NCBI GenBank assembly: GCA_028718185.1 | Contig: JAQUMH010000001.1 | Coordinates: 219,186-283,185 of the forward strand | Source: Elusimicrobiota bacterium | GTDB taxonomy: Bacteria > Elusimicrobiota > UBA8919 | DNA: 64,000 bases | Direction: 5' to 3' | Shown: piece after piece, positions 36,585 through 45,362 of the stretch | How positions within the stretch are numbered: the stretch's first letter is position 1 | How the letters are laid out: each line of letters starts with the position of its first letter | Notes under the pieces: model-generated | What the model was told of the DNA's origin: nothing | What the model saw: only the letters and a program-made list of their open reading frames with translations | Database searches by the model: none | Position numbers and translations under genes: made by a program

Positions 36585-36614
36585 ATTATACCCTATTTTA
36601 TTACAGCTTGTCAA
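36585..36614 (-). promoter_or_regulatory. Promoter of the carA-carB-purF run
   Basis: Perfect TTGACA (36609-36614) and TATAAT (36585-36590) on the minus strand, 18 bp apart. It gives a leader of about 120 bases that contains the attenuator-like hairpin. Confidence 0.8.
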
Positions 36615-36678
36615 GAAAAAAGAACTCAAGATATGTCACTCATTAAATTTGGAAGAAGTAATCCTAACATTATTAGAA

Positions 36679-38511
36679 TTAATTTTTATAGGTTGAGGTT
36701 TCACTGGACCAAACTGTCCCTGATTTATCTAAAAACCCTTTATAACTAGGATCGACTCTAATTGCCTTTACTATGTAGTGAGCAACTTTTTCTAACTCAT
36801 TTATTCGCTTATAAACTACTATAAGATTATGATAAGGAACAATCCAATAGGGGTCAATACTCAATGCAGATTCATAGAAGACGATAGCTTTTGAAAATTC
36901 AGTTTTATAATAATAACAGTTACCAATTTCGTTATGAGCACCTTTGGCAAGAGAATTTAAAGATATACACTTGTTATAGTAAAATATTGCTTTATCCCAT
37001 AATCCTTTACCTGCATAAGATTTACCAAAGTCATAGTAAAATACATCATAAGTTTGGGTTTGTTGGGGAAAATTTTTCAGTAAATCCGAGAAAACTTTTA
37101 TTGCTTCGTCATATTGACCTATTTCGATGCGGAATTCCCCTAAAGAAAAATATGGATAGAAATTTGCCGGATACATTTCATGCGCTATTCTGATATGTTT
37201 TAAAGCTTCCGTATAATTCTTACGTTGTAAATATCTATAATTTGCAAAAAGATGCGCGTCCATTGATTGAGGGTATACCTTTAGATTTTTTTCAAATAGA
37301 ACCAAATCATCTCTCCAGTCAATATTTCTTTTTAACGTTCTCACTAAATAAAAGCAGAAAATTAAACCAAGAAAAAGATATGCTATTTTTTTTATTTCTT
37401 TTTTAAACAAGAATCTATCAAATAAAATTGCGACTAACATACAATATCCTATCGAAGGAATATATAAGTAACGTTCAGCATAAATTATATTAAAAGGTAT
37501 AATTTGAGATACAGGCAATAAAGTAATAAAAAAATAAAGGGTAGAGAAACTAATTTCCTTAAATTGATTTTTTATCATAAAGGCAAAAATAACAAAAGAA
37601 AATAAAAGAAAAAGACAAAGAACTTCTCCAGCTGTAGGAAAATTTCCCGGCAAATGACTGGGATACAATAAAACCAAATTGAGTGGAAAAAAGCATACCC
37701 ATATATACCTCAAAATAGGTTTGCCCATAGAAGACAAAATTCTAAAATGTACCTTAGTACCAAGTTGACTTCCATAGTGTATACCGTAAAATACTTGACC
37801 TGAAGTTTCAAGCAATGAAGGTATCACTGTAACCCACAAAATAATTATGATGAAAAAAGGAATGCACAGTATAAGTCCTTTACGGACTTTTTCTCGTGAT
37901 AAGAAAAAGTAATCATATAAAACTAGAACTATAGGTAAGGAAACAACCATCAATTTTGAGCACAACCCCAAAATGAACAAAACCAAAGAAACCGCATAGA
38001 ATCCTTTTCTTATTTTCGTATTTTCCATAGCTTTCAAGTATGTATAAAAAGAAATTAGAAAGAACATACAAGCTAATAGTTCTGTTCTATAGACAATAAC
38101 ATTAACTGTTTCTGTATGTATGGGATGTACTGCAAATAGTATTGCTGTAATGAAAGATACAACATTATTCCTGAATATCCACCAGATAAGAAGATAGATT
38201 AAAATGCTGTTTATTATATGAAGTAAAATATTAAAAAGTCTCCAACCATAGACATCCAAATTAAACAATTTATAGTTCAGAAATAAGGTCAAAGTACCAA
38301 GTGGACGATAATTTGCTTCATTAAAATATAGCAAATATTTTGAACTGAAAATGTGCGGAATATTACTCAAATGTTTTATTTGTGAATTTTCCACAATACG
38401 TGACACGTCATCATAAACAAAAGGATTTCGCAAAGTATCTACAAAAGAAAAAAATGCAAGGATTCCTATTATGACTATAATTATTTTTTTATTATTTATG
38501 ACTTTTAACAT
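36679..38511 (-). CDS. TMTC-like membrane protein with C-terminal TPRs
   Basis: A 610-residue protein. About ten transmembrane helices (residues 1-390) start with NPFVYDDVSRIV, a GT-C type acidic loop, and contain NYRPLGTLTLFLNYKLF and FAVHPIHTETV. TPRs follow (DAHLFANYRYLQRKNYTEALKHIRIAHEMYP onward). This architecture matches bacterial relatives of the TMTC O-mannosyltransferases; sugar donor and protein target are unknown. It stands alone with its own promoter, and its stop lies about 65 bp from the carA promoter. Confidence 0.78.
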   Translation of the reverse strand: MLKVINNKKIIIVIIGILAFFSFVDTLRNPFVYDDVSRIVENSQIKHLSNIPHIFSSKYLLYFNEANYRPLGTLTLFLNYKLFNLDVYGWRLFNILLHIINSILIYLLIWWIFRNNVVSFITAILFAVHPIHTETVNVIVYRTELLACMFFLISFYTYLKAMENTKIRKGFYAVSLVLFILGLCSKLMVVSLPIVLVLYDYFFLSREKVRKGLILCIPFFIIIILWVTVIPSLLETSGQVFYGIHYGSQLGTKVHFRILSSMGKPILRYIWVCFFPLNLVLLYPSHLPGNFPTAGEVLCLFLLFSFVIFAFMIKNQFKEISFSTLYFFITLLPVSQIIPFNIIYAERYLYIPSIGYCMLVAILFDRFLFKKEIKKIAYLFLGLIFCFYLVRTLKRNIDWRDDLVLFEKNLKVYPQSMDAHLFANYRYLQRKNYTEALKHIRIAHEMYPANFYPYFSLGEFRIEIGQYDEAIKVFSDLLKNFPQQTQTYDVFYYDFGKSYAGKGLWDKAIFYYNKCISLNSLAKGAHNEIGNCYYYKTEFSKAIVFYESALSIDPYWIVPYHNLIVVYKRINELEKVAHYIVKAIRVDPSYKGFLDKSGTVWSSETSTYKN

Positions 38512-38520
38512 ATTTTATTT

Positions 38521-38536
38521 TCCGCATTTGCCTGAA
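38521..38536 (-). promoter_or_regulatory. Leader element TTCAGGCAAATGCGGA before the TMTC-like gene
   Basis: 15/16 identical to the element at 30451-30466 before the KimA-like gene, and similarly close to the start codon (9 bases). It may be a shared regulatory or ribosome-binding element. Confidence 0.35.
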
Positions 38537-38596
38537 GTGTTTGCAAAATATATCGTGAAAATAATTCTACTTATTTACCAGTTGTCTGCAACTATA

Positions 38597-38624
38597 AGTG
38601 TAAAGATTTTTATCATTTTGTCAA
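38597..38624 (-). promoter_or_regulatory. Promoter of the TMTC-like gene
   Basis: TTGACA (38619-38624) and TACACT (38597-38602) on the minus strand with 16 bp spacing. The leader would be about 80 bases. The remainder of 38512-38737 shows no gene. Confidence 0.5.
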
Positions 38625-38737
38625 GATTTTCTTTAGATTATCTATTAAGAATTAAAAGTGGATACTTTTTAAAGGATTTAGAATTCAACTAATACTGGTT
38701 TTTTATGTTTTATGTTTCTACTAAATGGTTTTGAATC

Positions 38738-39466
38738 TCAATATGTGTAGATTTTACCGTAGGGTCTGGTGTGGAGAGCTTTTAATTTTGTAAATTTCTG
38801 ATTTGAGTATTTTCTGTAATCAAGCTTAAATTCACCGCAAAATTCGGCTAAATACTTCTTTATTATGGCTTCATCATTTTTATCATATTTTACAATATCA
38901 ACTTCACGACCTAACTGGTTTTTTTTAATATTCCCTCTTACATAAATAGTACCGCCATGCATTCCTGTACCAACGAAATTTCCGGCTATTTCTTTACTTT
39001 TATCCAATCCAAGCAAAATTATAATACCACCCGCCATATACTCCGCAAAGAAATCGCAAACACAACCCCCAATAACAATCAAAGGAACCATTTCTTTATA
39101 CGATTTCATATGTATACCCGCTCTATATCCTGCATTATCTCTTACAAAAACCTTACCGCCTCTCATTCCGTAACTTAAAATATCACCGACAGAACCATGA
39201 ATTGCAATTTTTCCAGTATCCATCGTATTGGCAATACAATCCTGTGCATTACCATAAACGCTTATTTTAGGACCGCTCATAAAACTTCCCAAATCATTAC
39301 CGGCAGTACCATAAATCTTAATCTCTACATCCGACTTAAGCCCGGATGCAATATATCTCTGACCATTGATATTTTTAAGCACAATTTTTTTTGTGCCCTT
39401 TTTAACATTTTCTCTTATTTTTTCATTTAATTGTCTATGAGTAAGATTTTTAGCATCAATAATCAT
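38738..39466 (-). CDS. Glutamate synthase GXGXG-domain subunit (stand-alone)
   Basis: A 242-residue protein forming only the C-terminal GXGXG beta-helix domain of glutamate synthase (SGLKSDVEIKIYGTAGNDLGSFMSG, GSVGDILSYGMRGGKVFVRDNAGYRAG, GNFVGTGMHGGTIYVRG). In classical GltB this domain is fused to the synthase; here it is separate, as in archaea and Thermotoga-like bacteria. It is the last gene of the glutamate synthase run. The ATG at 39466 is preferred; other in-frame starts lie at 39478 (ATG) and 39481 (TTG). Confidence 0.9.
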   Translation of the reverse strand: MIIDAKNLTHRQLNEKIRENVKKGTKKIVLKNINGQRYIASGLKSDVEIKIYGTAGNDLGSFMSGPKISVYGNAQDCIANTMDTGKIAIHGSVGDILSYGMRGGKVFVRDNAGYRAGIHMKSYKEMVPLIVIGGCVCDFFAEYMAGGIIILLGLDKSKEIAGNFVGTGMHGGTIYVRGNIKKNQLGREVDIVKYDKNDEAIIKKYLAEFCGEFKLDYRKYSNQKFTKLKALHTRPYGKIYTY

Positions 39467-39495
39467 TTTTTCACCCATCAATAAAACATAAAGGC

Positions 39496-39527
39496 GTTCA
39501 CGTGTTCATATGTTCAAATGTTCATTA
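39496..39527. repeat. 8-bp minisatellite (GTTCATAT type)
   Basis: Four tandem units GTTCACGT, GTTCATAT, GTTCAAAT, GTTCATTA in the 39482-39681 gap between the flavoprotein and GXGXG genes. The rest of the gap includes inverted-repeat-like sequence but no gene. Confidence 0.75.
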
Positions 39528-39681
39528 GGACCTTGTTTTTGCCAAACAACCTACCTCTAAAACACCAGAGAGCGAAGCAAGAAATTTTCGCAGAGCCTAG
39601 ATTTGCGACTACGCTTTCAAGAGCAAATCTCAGAGCGAGTTGGTGCCGAGCGACTCAAGAAAATTTACTTGCGAGCGATTT

Positions 39682-40917
39682 TTATATTTCCGTAGGTACA
39701 ACTTCTTTTGACCTGAACTCTTTTGGAACATATATATACCCGAAATTTTCTTTCAATAAATCATCTTTGAAATTCGAAACATCGACACTGTCCCTAATAA
39801 GCCCCGTAACTATACCGGCACGGCTGATTTCACCTACAAAAATTGCACCGACAATTTTATTATCGTTAATAATTATTTTTTTATACTTTTTTGTTTTTTC
39901 ATCAACTGCCGTTATTTCCTCACCAATATTTTCATTACTCATACCAATTGTTATTATTGGAAGTCCGAATATATCCACAGAATTCATAACAAAACCACCT
40001 TCGTATTTGGTTTTAACTCCGGAAATATTATTACCCGCAACACTCCCTTGTCTATAGGCAATAGGCCAAATCGGCAACACCCTGTTTTCTCCTTTAAGGA
40101 TATCAGCTGCTTCCACACAATCACCCACAGCATATATATTCTCTTTTGATGTCATCATAAATGAATCTACAACTATTCCCCTGTTTGTTTTAATACCGGA
40201 TTTTTTGGCAATGTCAATATTAGGTACAACCCCAATTGCACAAATAACTAATTCAGCTGAAATCTTTTCACCGGATTTAAGAATACATTCATTATTCTTT
40301 ATTTCCACAATACTGTTATTTAAGATAAGTTTCGCATTTTTCCTTATCTCATCGGCAACCATTTTACCCGACTTTTCATCCAATACCGAAGCAAACGGTC
40401 TATTCATAAGTTCAACTATTGTAATATTAAAACCTAACCCTTTTAAAAATTCAGCAGCTTTTATACCTATCATCCCACAACCTATTATCACAGCATTCTT
40501 CTTATTTTTTGCAAATTTTCTAATCTTATTTGCATCTTCAAAATTTGTTAGTGTAAAAACATTTTTTCCATTTATGCCTTTTATGTCGGGAATTATCGGT
40601 TTTCCTCCGATAGCTAGAATCAATTTTGAATATTTTACCGTCCTTTTACTTTTAAGAACAACTGAATTCTTCTTCAACAAAACTGCTTCATCGAAAATTA
40701 AGCTAACATTGTTCTTTTTATAAAAATTCTTATCTCTATAATAGAACTGGTTAGGAGTAATATTTAAATGTGAAATCAGAGGTTTTGAATATGAGATATT
40801 TTTTTCCTTAGTAATAACAGTTATTGACAATTCTTTATTATTGTCTCTTATTGATTCTATCGCAGAAATAGCAGCAACTGAACTGCCTATAATTACAATT
40901 TTTTCTTTCTTTTTCAT
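39682..40917 (-). CDS. FAD-dependent NAD(P)H oxidoreductase of the glutamate synthase cluster
   Basis: A 411-residue flavoprotein of the pyridine nucleotide-disulfide family. KIVIIGSSVAAISAIESIRD binds FAD, VIIGCGMIGIKAAEFL binds NAD(P)H, and IYAVGDCVEA is the second FAD motif. There is no redox CxxxxC pair, as in rubredoxin or ferredoxin reductases. Placed between ferredoxin and GXGXG genes, it probably feeds electrons from NAD(P)H to the ferredoxin subunits in place of GltD. The ATG at 40917 sits at the usual family start; the open extension to 40995 overlaps the ferredoxin gene and a hairpin and is unlikely. Confidence 0.85.
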   Translation of the reverse strand: MKKKEKIVIIGSSVAAISAIESIRDNNKELSITVITKEKNISYSKPLISHLNITPNQFYYRDKNFYKKNNVSLIFDEAVLLKKNSVVLKSKRTVKYSKLILAIGGKPIIPDIKGINGKNVFTLTNFEDANKIRKFAKNKKNAVIIGCGMIGIKAAEFLKGLGFNITIVELMNRPFASVLDEKSGKMVADEIRKNAKLILNNSIVEIKNNECILKSGEKISAELVICAIGVVPNIDIAKKSGIKTNRGIVVDSFMMTSKENIYAVGDCVEAADILKGENRVLPIWPIAYRQGSVAGNNISGVKTKYEGGFVMNSVDIFGLPIITIGMSNENIGEEITAVDEKTKKYKKIIINDNKIVGAIFVGEISRAGIVTGLIRDSVDVSNFKDDLLKENFGYIYVPKEFRSKEVVPTEI

Positions 40918-40965
40918 ATTCGCTTCACTCACCATCACTGCTTCGTTTCGTGAAAGGACAAAACA

Positions 40966-40982
40966 GCAGACCAAGGGTCTGC
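40966..40982. repeat. Hairpin GCAGACC-AAG-GGTCTGC with AACTAC flank
   Basis: A perfect 7-bp stem with an AAG loop, immediately after the ferredoxin stop, followed on the plus strand by AACTACT. It belongs to the variable-stem family at 20653, 47222 and 53931. Confidence 0.6.
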
Positions 40983-40984
40983 AA

Positions 40985-41434
40985 CTACTTTCCACTCGCC
41001 TCTTTATATATCAGTGCTTCATTCGGACATGCTTCAACACAAGCGGGTGAACCAATATCTTTGCATAAATCACATTTTGTAGCGACTTTTTTTTCTTTAG
41101 CATCCATTAAAATAACACCAAATGGACAAGACATTATACACATCCAACAACCGACGCATTTCTCCGAATCGTGTGAAACCTCGTTTGTTTTTTTATTTTT
41201 TTTCATCGCACCGGTGATACAAGCAGATATACACGGCGCATCTTTACAGTGACGGCACTGGATAGCAAAAGATAGAGGACCTTTTTGTTCAATAACAAGC
41301 CGCGGTGTCAGTTTGGGAAATTCTTCTTTATATGCTTTGATTATTTTTTTGGACTTTGAATGGGCAACTAAACAAGCTATTTCACAAAGCCGGCATGCCA
41401 TACAATGTTCTTCTTTAAAATATATTTTTTTCAT
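40985..41434 (-). CDS. Four-cluster [4Fe-4S] ferredoxin (HycB/CooF-like)
   Basis: A 149-residue polyferredoxin with four cysteine groups: CMACRLCEIAC, CRHCKDAPCISAC, CVGCWMCIMSC, and CDLCKDIGSPACVEAC. This is the HycB/DmsB-type electron-transfer subunit pattern. Between the glutamate synthase core and a flavoprotein it probably relays electrons to the synthase. There is no Tat or Sec signal, so it is cytosolic. Confidence 0.9.
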   Translation of the reverse strand: MKKIYFKEEHCMACRLCEIACLVAHSKSKKIIKAYKEEFPKLTPRLVIEQKGPLSFAIQCRHCKDAPCISACITGAMKKNKKTNEVSHDSEKCVGCWMCIMSCPFGVILMDAKEKKVATKCDLCKDIGSPACVEACPNEALIYKEASGK

Positions 41435-41540
41435 CTTAACAACATAGAAGCGGATTTACGCAGATTACAACGCAGATAAACGCTGATGATTTCCGCGTGT
41501 ATCAGCGTATTGTTCCGCGTTTATCTGCTTCTATTCCTTT

Positions 41541-43079
41541 TTATAGGGATTCTCCTGCTGGTTTTATATCTAATACTTTTAATTCATTTTCGTGTAAATC
41601 AAAACCTCTTAAGCGTAAACGATTGCCTCTCAGAGATTCAATTGCATTTATACCCATACCGCCCATAATTTCTTTTATTTCATGACTCCACGCTTTAATC
41701 ATATTCACAAGACGGCGAGCTGCGATATCAGGATTCAATCTTTTAACTAAATACGGGTCTTGTGTCGCTATACCCCAGTTACATTTTCCGGTATAACATT
41801 TCTGACATAAATGACATCCCATAGCAACCAAAGCAGCAGTTCCTATATATACAGCATCAGCTCCAAGTGCAATTGCCTTAACAACATCTACGGAATTTCT
41901 AAATCCGCCGGCAGCAATAACTGACGCCCTATTTCGAATACCTTCTTCTCTTAAACGAGTATCAACAGACGCAATTGCAAGCTCAATCGGAATACCGACA
42001 TTATCGCGAATCCTGGTAGGTGCAGCACCGGTACCGCCTCTTATGCCGTCAATAGCAACAATATCGGCGCCCGCTCTAACTATGCCTGATGCTATTGCGG
42101 CAATATTATGGACCGCGGCGACTTTAACGCTTATTGGTTTCTTATATTCTGTTGCTTCTTTTAACGCATAAATCAACTGGGAAAGGTCTTCTATTGAATA
42201 AATATCATGATGCGGCGCCGGTGAAAGCGCATCTGTACCGATTGGAATCATTCTCGTTTGAGAAACTTCCTCTGTTACTTTTTCACCGGGAAGATGACCG
42301 CCAATCCCCGGCTTGGCTCCTTGACCGACTTTTATTTCAACTGCCGATGCTATTTCTAAATAATCCGGATTTACGCCAAACCTTCCTGAAGCCACCTGAA
42401 CTATTGTATTTTTGCCATATTTATATAGTTCTTTCAAAAGACCGCCTTCTCCTGTATTATAATAAATCCCGCATTCTTCTGCCGCATTTGCCAAGGCACG
42501 GCATACATTAGCAGATATAGCCCCGTAACTCATCGCAGAAAAAAGTATAGGAGTCTCTAATTTAAGCTGCGGTGGTAATACAGGTGCCTTATGCAACTTA
42601 TCTTTATTTCTTACTTCTTGCCTCTTACTTCCTAACTCGATTCTATCAGGCTTACTGCCAAGATATGTCCGAAGCTCCATTGGTTCTCTCAACGGGTCAA
42701 TAGAAGGATTTGTAACCTGTGCCGCATCGAGAAGAATATTGTCCCAGATAATTTTATAATTTTTATCTGTTCCCATACCGGTAAGTAAAATACCGCCGGT
42801 TTCAGATTGTTTATATAGTTCTTTTAATTGTTTTTCACTCCAGTTTTTATTTCTTCTAATATTTTGAGGATATTCAGAAACCCTGATTGCTCCGGTTGGA
42901 CACATATTTGCACAACGCAAACATCCGACACATTTTGAAAAATCTGTTTCTACTTTATTAGAATCCTTATCAAATGAATGAGATTCAAAAGCACATTGCC
43001 GTACACATACCTCACATTGAATACATTTATCAAGGTCTCTATTAATTATAAAATCCGGAAATAAATAAGATTTTCTCAT
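41541..43079 (-). CDS. Glutamate synthase FMN/Fe-S core subunit with N-terminal ferredoxin
   Basis: A 512-residue archaeal-type glutamate synthase core. The N-terminus holds two [4Fe-4S] motifs (CIQCEVCVRQC and CVGCLRCANMC). The FMN-binding barrel includes PILFSAMSYGAISANVCRALA, GQGAKPGIGGHLPG and VAIDGIRGGTGAAPTR, and GCHLCQKCYTGKC would bind the [3Fe-4S] cluster. It forms glutamate from 2-oxoglutarate using ammonia from the separate glutaminase subunit. An EVRNKDK-type insert at about residue 150 comes from the G/A-rich minisatellite (42608-42633). Confidence 0.94.
   Translation of the reverse strand: MRKSYLFPDFIINRDLDKCIQCEVCVRQCAFESHSFDKDSNKVETDFSKCVGCLRCANMCPTGAIRVSEYPQNIRRNKNWSEKQLKELYKQSETGGILLTGMGTDKNYKIIWDNILLDAAQVTNPSIDPLREPMELRTYLGSKPDRIELGSKRQEVRNKDKLHKAPVLPPQLKLETPILFSAMSYGAISANVCRALANAAEECGIYYNTGEGGLLKELYKYGKNTIVQVASGRFGVNPDYLEIASAVEIKVGQGAKPGIGGHLPGEKVTEEVSQTRMIPIGTDALSPAPHHDIYSIEDLSQLIYALKEATEYKKPISVKVAAVHNIAAIASGIVRAGADIVAIDGIRGGTGAAPTRIRDNVGIPIELAIASVDTRLREEGIRNRASVIAAGGFRNSVDVVKAIALGADAVYIGTAALVAMGCHLCQKCYTGKCNWGIATQDPYLVKRLNPDIAARRLVNMIKAWSHEIKEIMGGMGINAIESLRGNRLRLRGFDLHENELKVLDIKPAGESL
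42608..42633. repeat. 7-bp minisatellite inside the glutamate synthase core gene
   Basis: The plus strand reads TTCTTACTTCTTGCCTCTT ACTTCCT, the same composition and period as the copies at 33617 (carB) and 43109 (intergenic). It is in frame and adds a charged loop (SKRQEVRNKD) before the catalytic barrel. Confidence 0.8.
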
Positions 43080-43108
43080 ATCTCTCTTCTTTTATTTATT
43101 ATTTGTTA

Positions 43109-43141
43109 TCTCTTGCTTCTTGCCTCTTACTTCTTGCTTCT
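43109..43141. repeat. 7-bp minisatellite between the glutamate synthase subunit genes
   Basis: Plus-strand CTCTTGCTTCTTGCCTCTT ACTTCTTGCTTCT, four to five units of CTTCTTR/CTCTTRC, lying in the 62-bp gap between the glutaminase and core genes. Confidence 0.8.
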
Positions 43142-44194
43142 TTATTTTAATTTTCCTATAGCAGGTTCGCCTGATTTAAGAAAAAATACATTTTTCGGTA
43201 CAGGACAAACTTCCCTGATTGCACATTCTTCTGATGCCAGATAAAATTTAGAACCTTTTCGTGCAGCCACTAATGGTCTCAACTTAACTCTATCAGTAAA
43301 TCCAAACATCATTTTGCCGTCAGAAACGATTATTGCGGAAGGACCGTTTATAAGGGCACTACCGTAAATTATCCGTAAAGTTTCAAAAAGTTTTTTTTCC
43401 TTTTCAGGCATTAGTTCTATTTCAGACCACAATGGTGAACACAAAATTTTATGGGTAATTTCTATAGGTAAATTATGCCTTCTTAACAACAAATCAAAAA
43501 GATAGAGTATTGCTTCGGAATCAGTACGAAGCGTAAGGTTGTATCCAAATCCTTCAAGATACCTCTTATTTATTCCATATGAAGAAATCTCGCCATTATG
43601 AACTAACGAAAAATTAAGAAGCCCGAAAGGATGCGCCCCGCCCCACCAACCGGGAGTATTTGTAGGAAATCTATCGTGCGCAATCCAGCAATAACCGGAA
43701 TATTCTTCAAGCCTGTAAAATTTCCCGATATCACTTGCAAACCCGACACCTTTAAAAATACCCATATTCTTACCGGAAGATACAATAAAAGCACCGGATA
43801 ATCCACCATTAATTTTCATCACTGACCGCATTACAATATCTTCTTCTGTAAGTTCATAAAACTGTTTCTTAACTTCTTCTTTAACCTGAAGAAAATACCT
43901 CCATAAAAGCGGCCGGTTAATAATTTTTTTTATCGGTCTTATCGGCAGAGGTTCTGATTTAAGAATATTAAAATCGCTTTTCAAATAATCTTCTGTATCT
44001 TCTTTAATTTTTTCACTGTTATAAATTATATGAAAGCAAAAATCATCTTTATTCTCCGGATAAATCCCGTAGCCGGCAAACCCCCCGCCAAGACCGTTTG
44101 CTCTTAAATACATTTTTTGTATTGAACAAATTATCTCTTTGCCGTAAAATCTCTTCCCGCTTTCATCAATTATTCCTGCAATTGAGCATCCCAT
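43142..44194 (-). CDS. Glutamate synthase glutaminase (class II GATase) subunit
   Basis: A 350-residue stand-alone class II glutamine amidotransferase. MGCSIAGI places the nucleophile Cys at position 3. HDRFPTNTPGWWGGAHPFGLLNFSLVHNGEISS carries the glutamine-binding and oxyanion residues of the GltB N-terminal domain. It releases ammonia from glutamine for the FMN core subunit encoded next. It is the first gene of the glutamate synthase run, with a promoter upstream. Confidence 0.92.
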   Translation of the reverse strand: MGCSIAGIIDESGKRFYGKEIICSIQKMYLRANGLGGGFAGYGIYPENKDDFCFHIIYNSEKIKEDTEDYLKSDFNILKSEPLPIRPIKKIINRPLLWRYFLQVKEEVKKQFYELTEEDIVMRSVMKINGGLSGAFIVSSGKNMGIFKGVGFASDIGKFYRLEEYSGYCWIAHDRFPTNTPGWWGGAHPFGLLNFSLVHNGEISSYGINKRYLEGFGYNLTLRTDSEAILYLFDLLLRRHNLPIEITHKILCSPLWSEIELMPEKEKKLFETLRIIYGSALINGPSAIIVSDGKMMFGFTDRVKLRPLVAARKGSKFYLASEECAIREVCPVPKNVFFLKSGEPAIGKLK

Positions 44195-44248
44195 ATTATC
44201 TCTCTAATGTTTTCTTATTATGTTTTACCAAATTTTCCAGATTGAAAT

Positions 44249-44277
44249 ATTCTACAAAAAACTTCTTCACATTGCAA
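44249..44277 (-). promoter_or_regulatory. Promoter of the glutamate synthase run
   Basis: TTGCAA (44272-44277) and TAGAAT (44249-44254) on the minus strand with 17 bp spacing, about 55 bases upstream of the glutaminase ATG. Confidence 0.55.
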
Positions 44278-44667
44278 TACATTTGAAATTTAACCACAAA
44301 AAATAATGATAAAATTGTATATTTGAGAAGATAAGCTAGCAAAATCAGTTCAAAAACATAACAATCAAAATGTATTAAAGTTGTATTAACTTTCGTAGTC
44401 GCAACCTTTACGGTTGCGTGAATATATCATCAATAGAACGCAGGCATAAAGCCTGCGACTACCAAATTCATAATATTATAACTTTATCCAGACCTTGAAT
44501 AATCAAACAATATTTCAAACTCAACAATGATTGCAATTAAGCAACATTGTGATTTTACTATTTTTTGATGGAAAATCAATACTTTAATCTGAAAATATTC
44601 TGCTATTTTCTTTTATTAAAATTTTTGTATAATGTAACCATATTGTTGGAAGTCAGGAGGTTTTTAT
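44278..44667. other. Divergent intergenic region with hairpin repeats
   Basis: Besides the glutamate synthase promoter this gap holds two variable-stem hairpins: GTCGCAACC/GGTTGCG (44398-44418) and CGCAGGC/GCCTGCG (44439-44457, followed by ACTACC). The plus-strand operon has a TATAAT at 44628-44633 without a clear -35, and a strong AGGAGG at 44655-44660. No gene or structured RNA of a known class was recognised. Confidence 0.6.
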
Positions 44668-45360
44668 ATGGTGTTGAAAAGTTTTTATAAATTATCGGCA
44701 TTTATGATTTTACTTTCACTGGTTGGGTGTATTAAAACCAAAGAAAAAAATGAGTTATATGGGTCCGGGACGCTTGAAACTAACGAAATAAATGTCAGTG
44801 CAAAAGTTATCGGAAAAATTTCATATTTAGCGATAAGTGAAGGCCAATCCGTTACAAAGGGACAAATAATCGCCAAACTTGACGACCTTGCAAAAGCGGA
44901 GAAAGATTATGTGCGGGCTCAGAAATTATTTTCAGAAAACATAATACCGGCAGAACAGATTGAGCAGGCACAGCAGCTTAAAGATAACTATGTCTTAACC
45001 TCACCTATAACCGGTATTGTTATATTACAAGAACTGTTCGAAGGTGAAACCGCTACCCCTGGAATGCCGATAGTTACTCTGGCTGACACAAAAACTCTCT
45101 GGGTTAAAATTTACATACCTGAAGATAAAATCGGCAAAGTAAAACTCGGCAGTAAAGCTAAAGTATATATTGATACTTTCCCGGATAAAAATTTTGGCGG
45201 AACGGTGATTAATATTTCAGATAAGGCTGAATTTATACCAAAAAACATTCAAACCAAGGAAGACAGAATTACACAGGTTTTCGCTGTGAAAGTTGCTGTG
45301 GAAAACCCTGAAAATCAATTGAAAATAGGTATGCCCGCTGACGTATATATTGAACAATAA
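44668..45360 (+). CDS. Short HlyD/RND-type membrane-fusion lipoprotein
   Basis: A 230-residue periplasmic adaptor with a lipobox (LSLVGC) after a hydrophobic leader. It has the biotinyl-lipoyl-like halves (VSAKVIGKISYLAISEGQSVTKGQIIAKL and VLTSPITGIVILQELFEGETATPG) and a beta-barrel domain (LWVKIYIPEDKIGKVKLGSKAKVYID). The alpha-helical hairpin between the lipoyl halves is very short (about 35 residues), so reach to a TolC-like channel would be limited. It heads an export operon with an ATPase and an ABC-2 permease; AGGAGG sits 7 bases before the ATG. Confidence 0.88.
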   Translation: MVLKSFYKLSAFMILLSLVGCIKTKEKNELYGSGTLETNEINVSAKVIGKISYLAISEGQSVTKGQIIAKLDDLAKAEKDYVRAQKLFSENIIPAEQIEQAQQLKDNYVLTSPITGIVILQELFEGETATPGMPIVTLADTKTLWVKIYIPEDKIGKVKLGSKAKVYIDTFPDKNFGGTVINISDKAEFIPKNIQTKEDRITQVFAVKVAVENPENQLKIGMPADVYIEQ

Positions 45361-45362
45361 TT

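Noticed and set aside
40918-40995. N-terminal extension of the flavoprotein to 40995
   Set aside because: It overlaps the ferredoxin 3' end and a hairpin repeat, and the FAD motif starts right after the ATG at 40917.
315-44336. Shared ATTTGAGAAGATAA near 315 and 44322
   Set aside because: Only about 14 bases match in AT-rich DNA with no further similarity; too weak to call a repeat.
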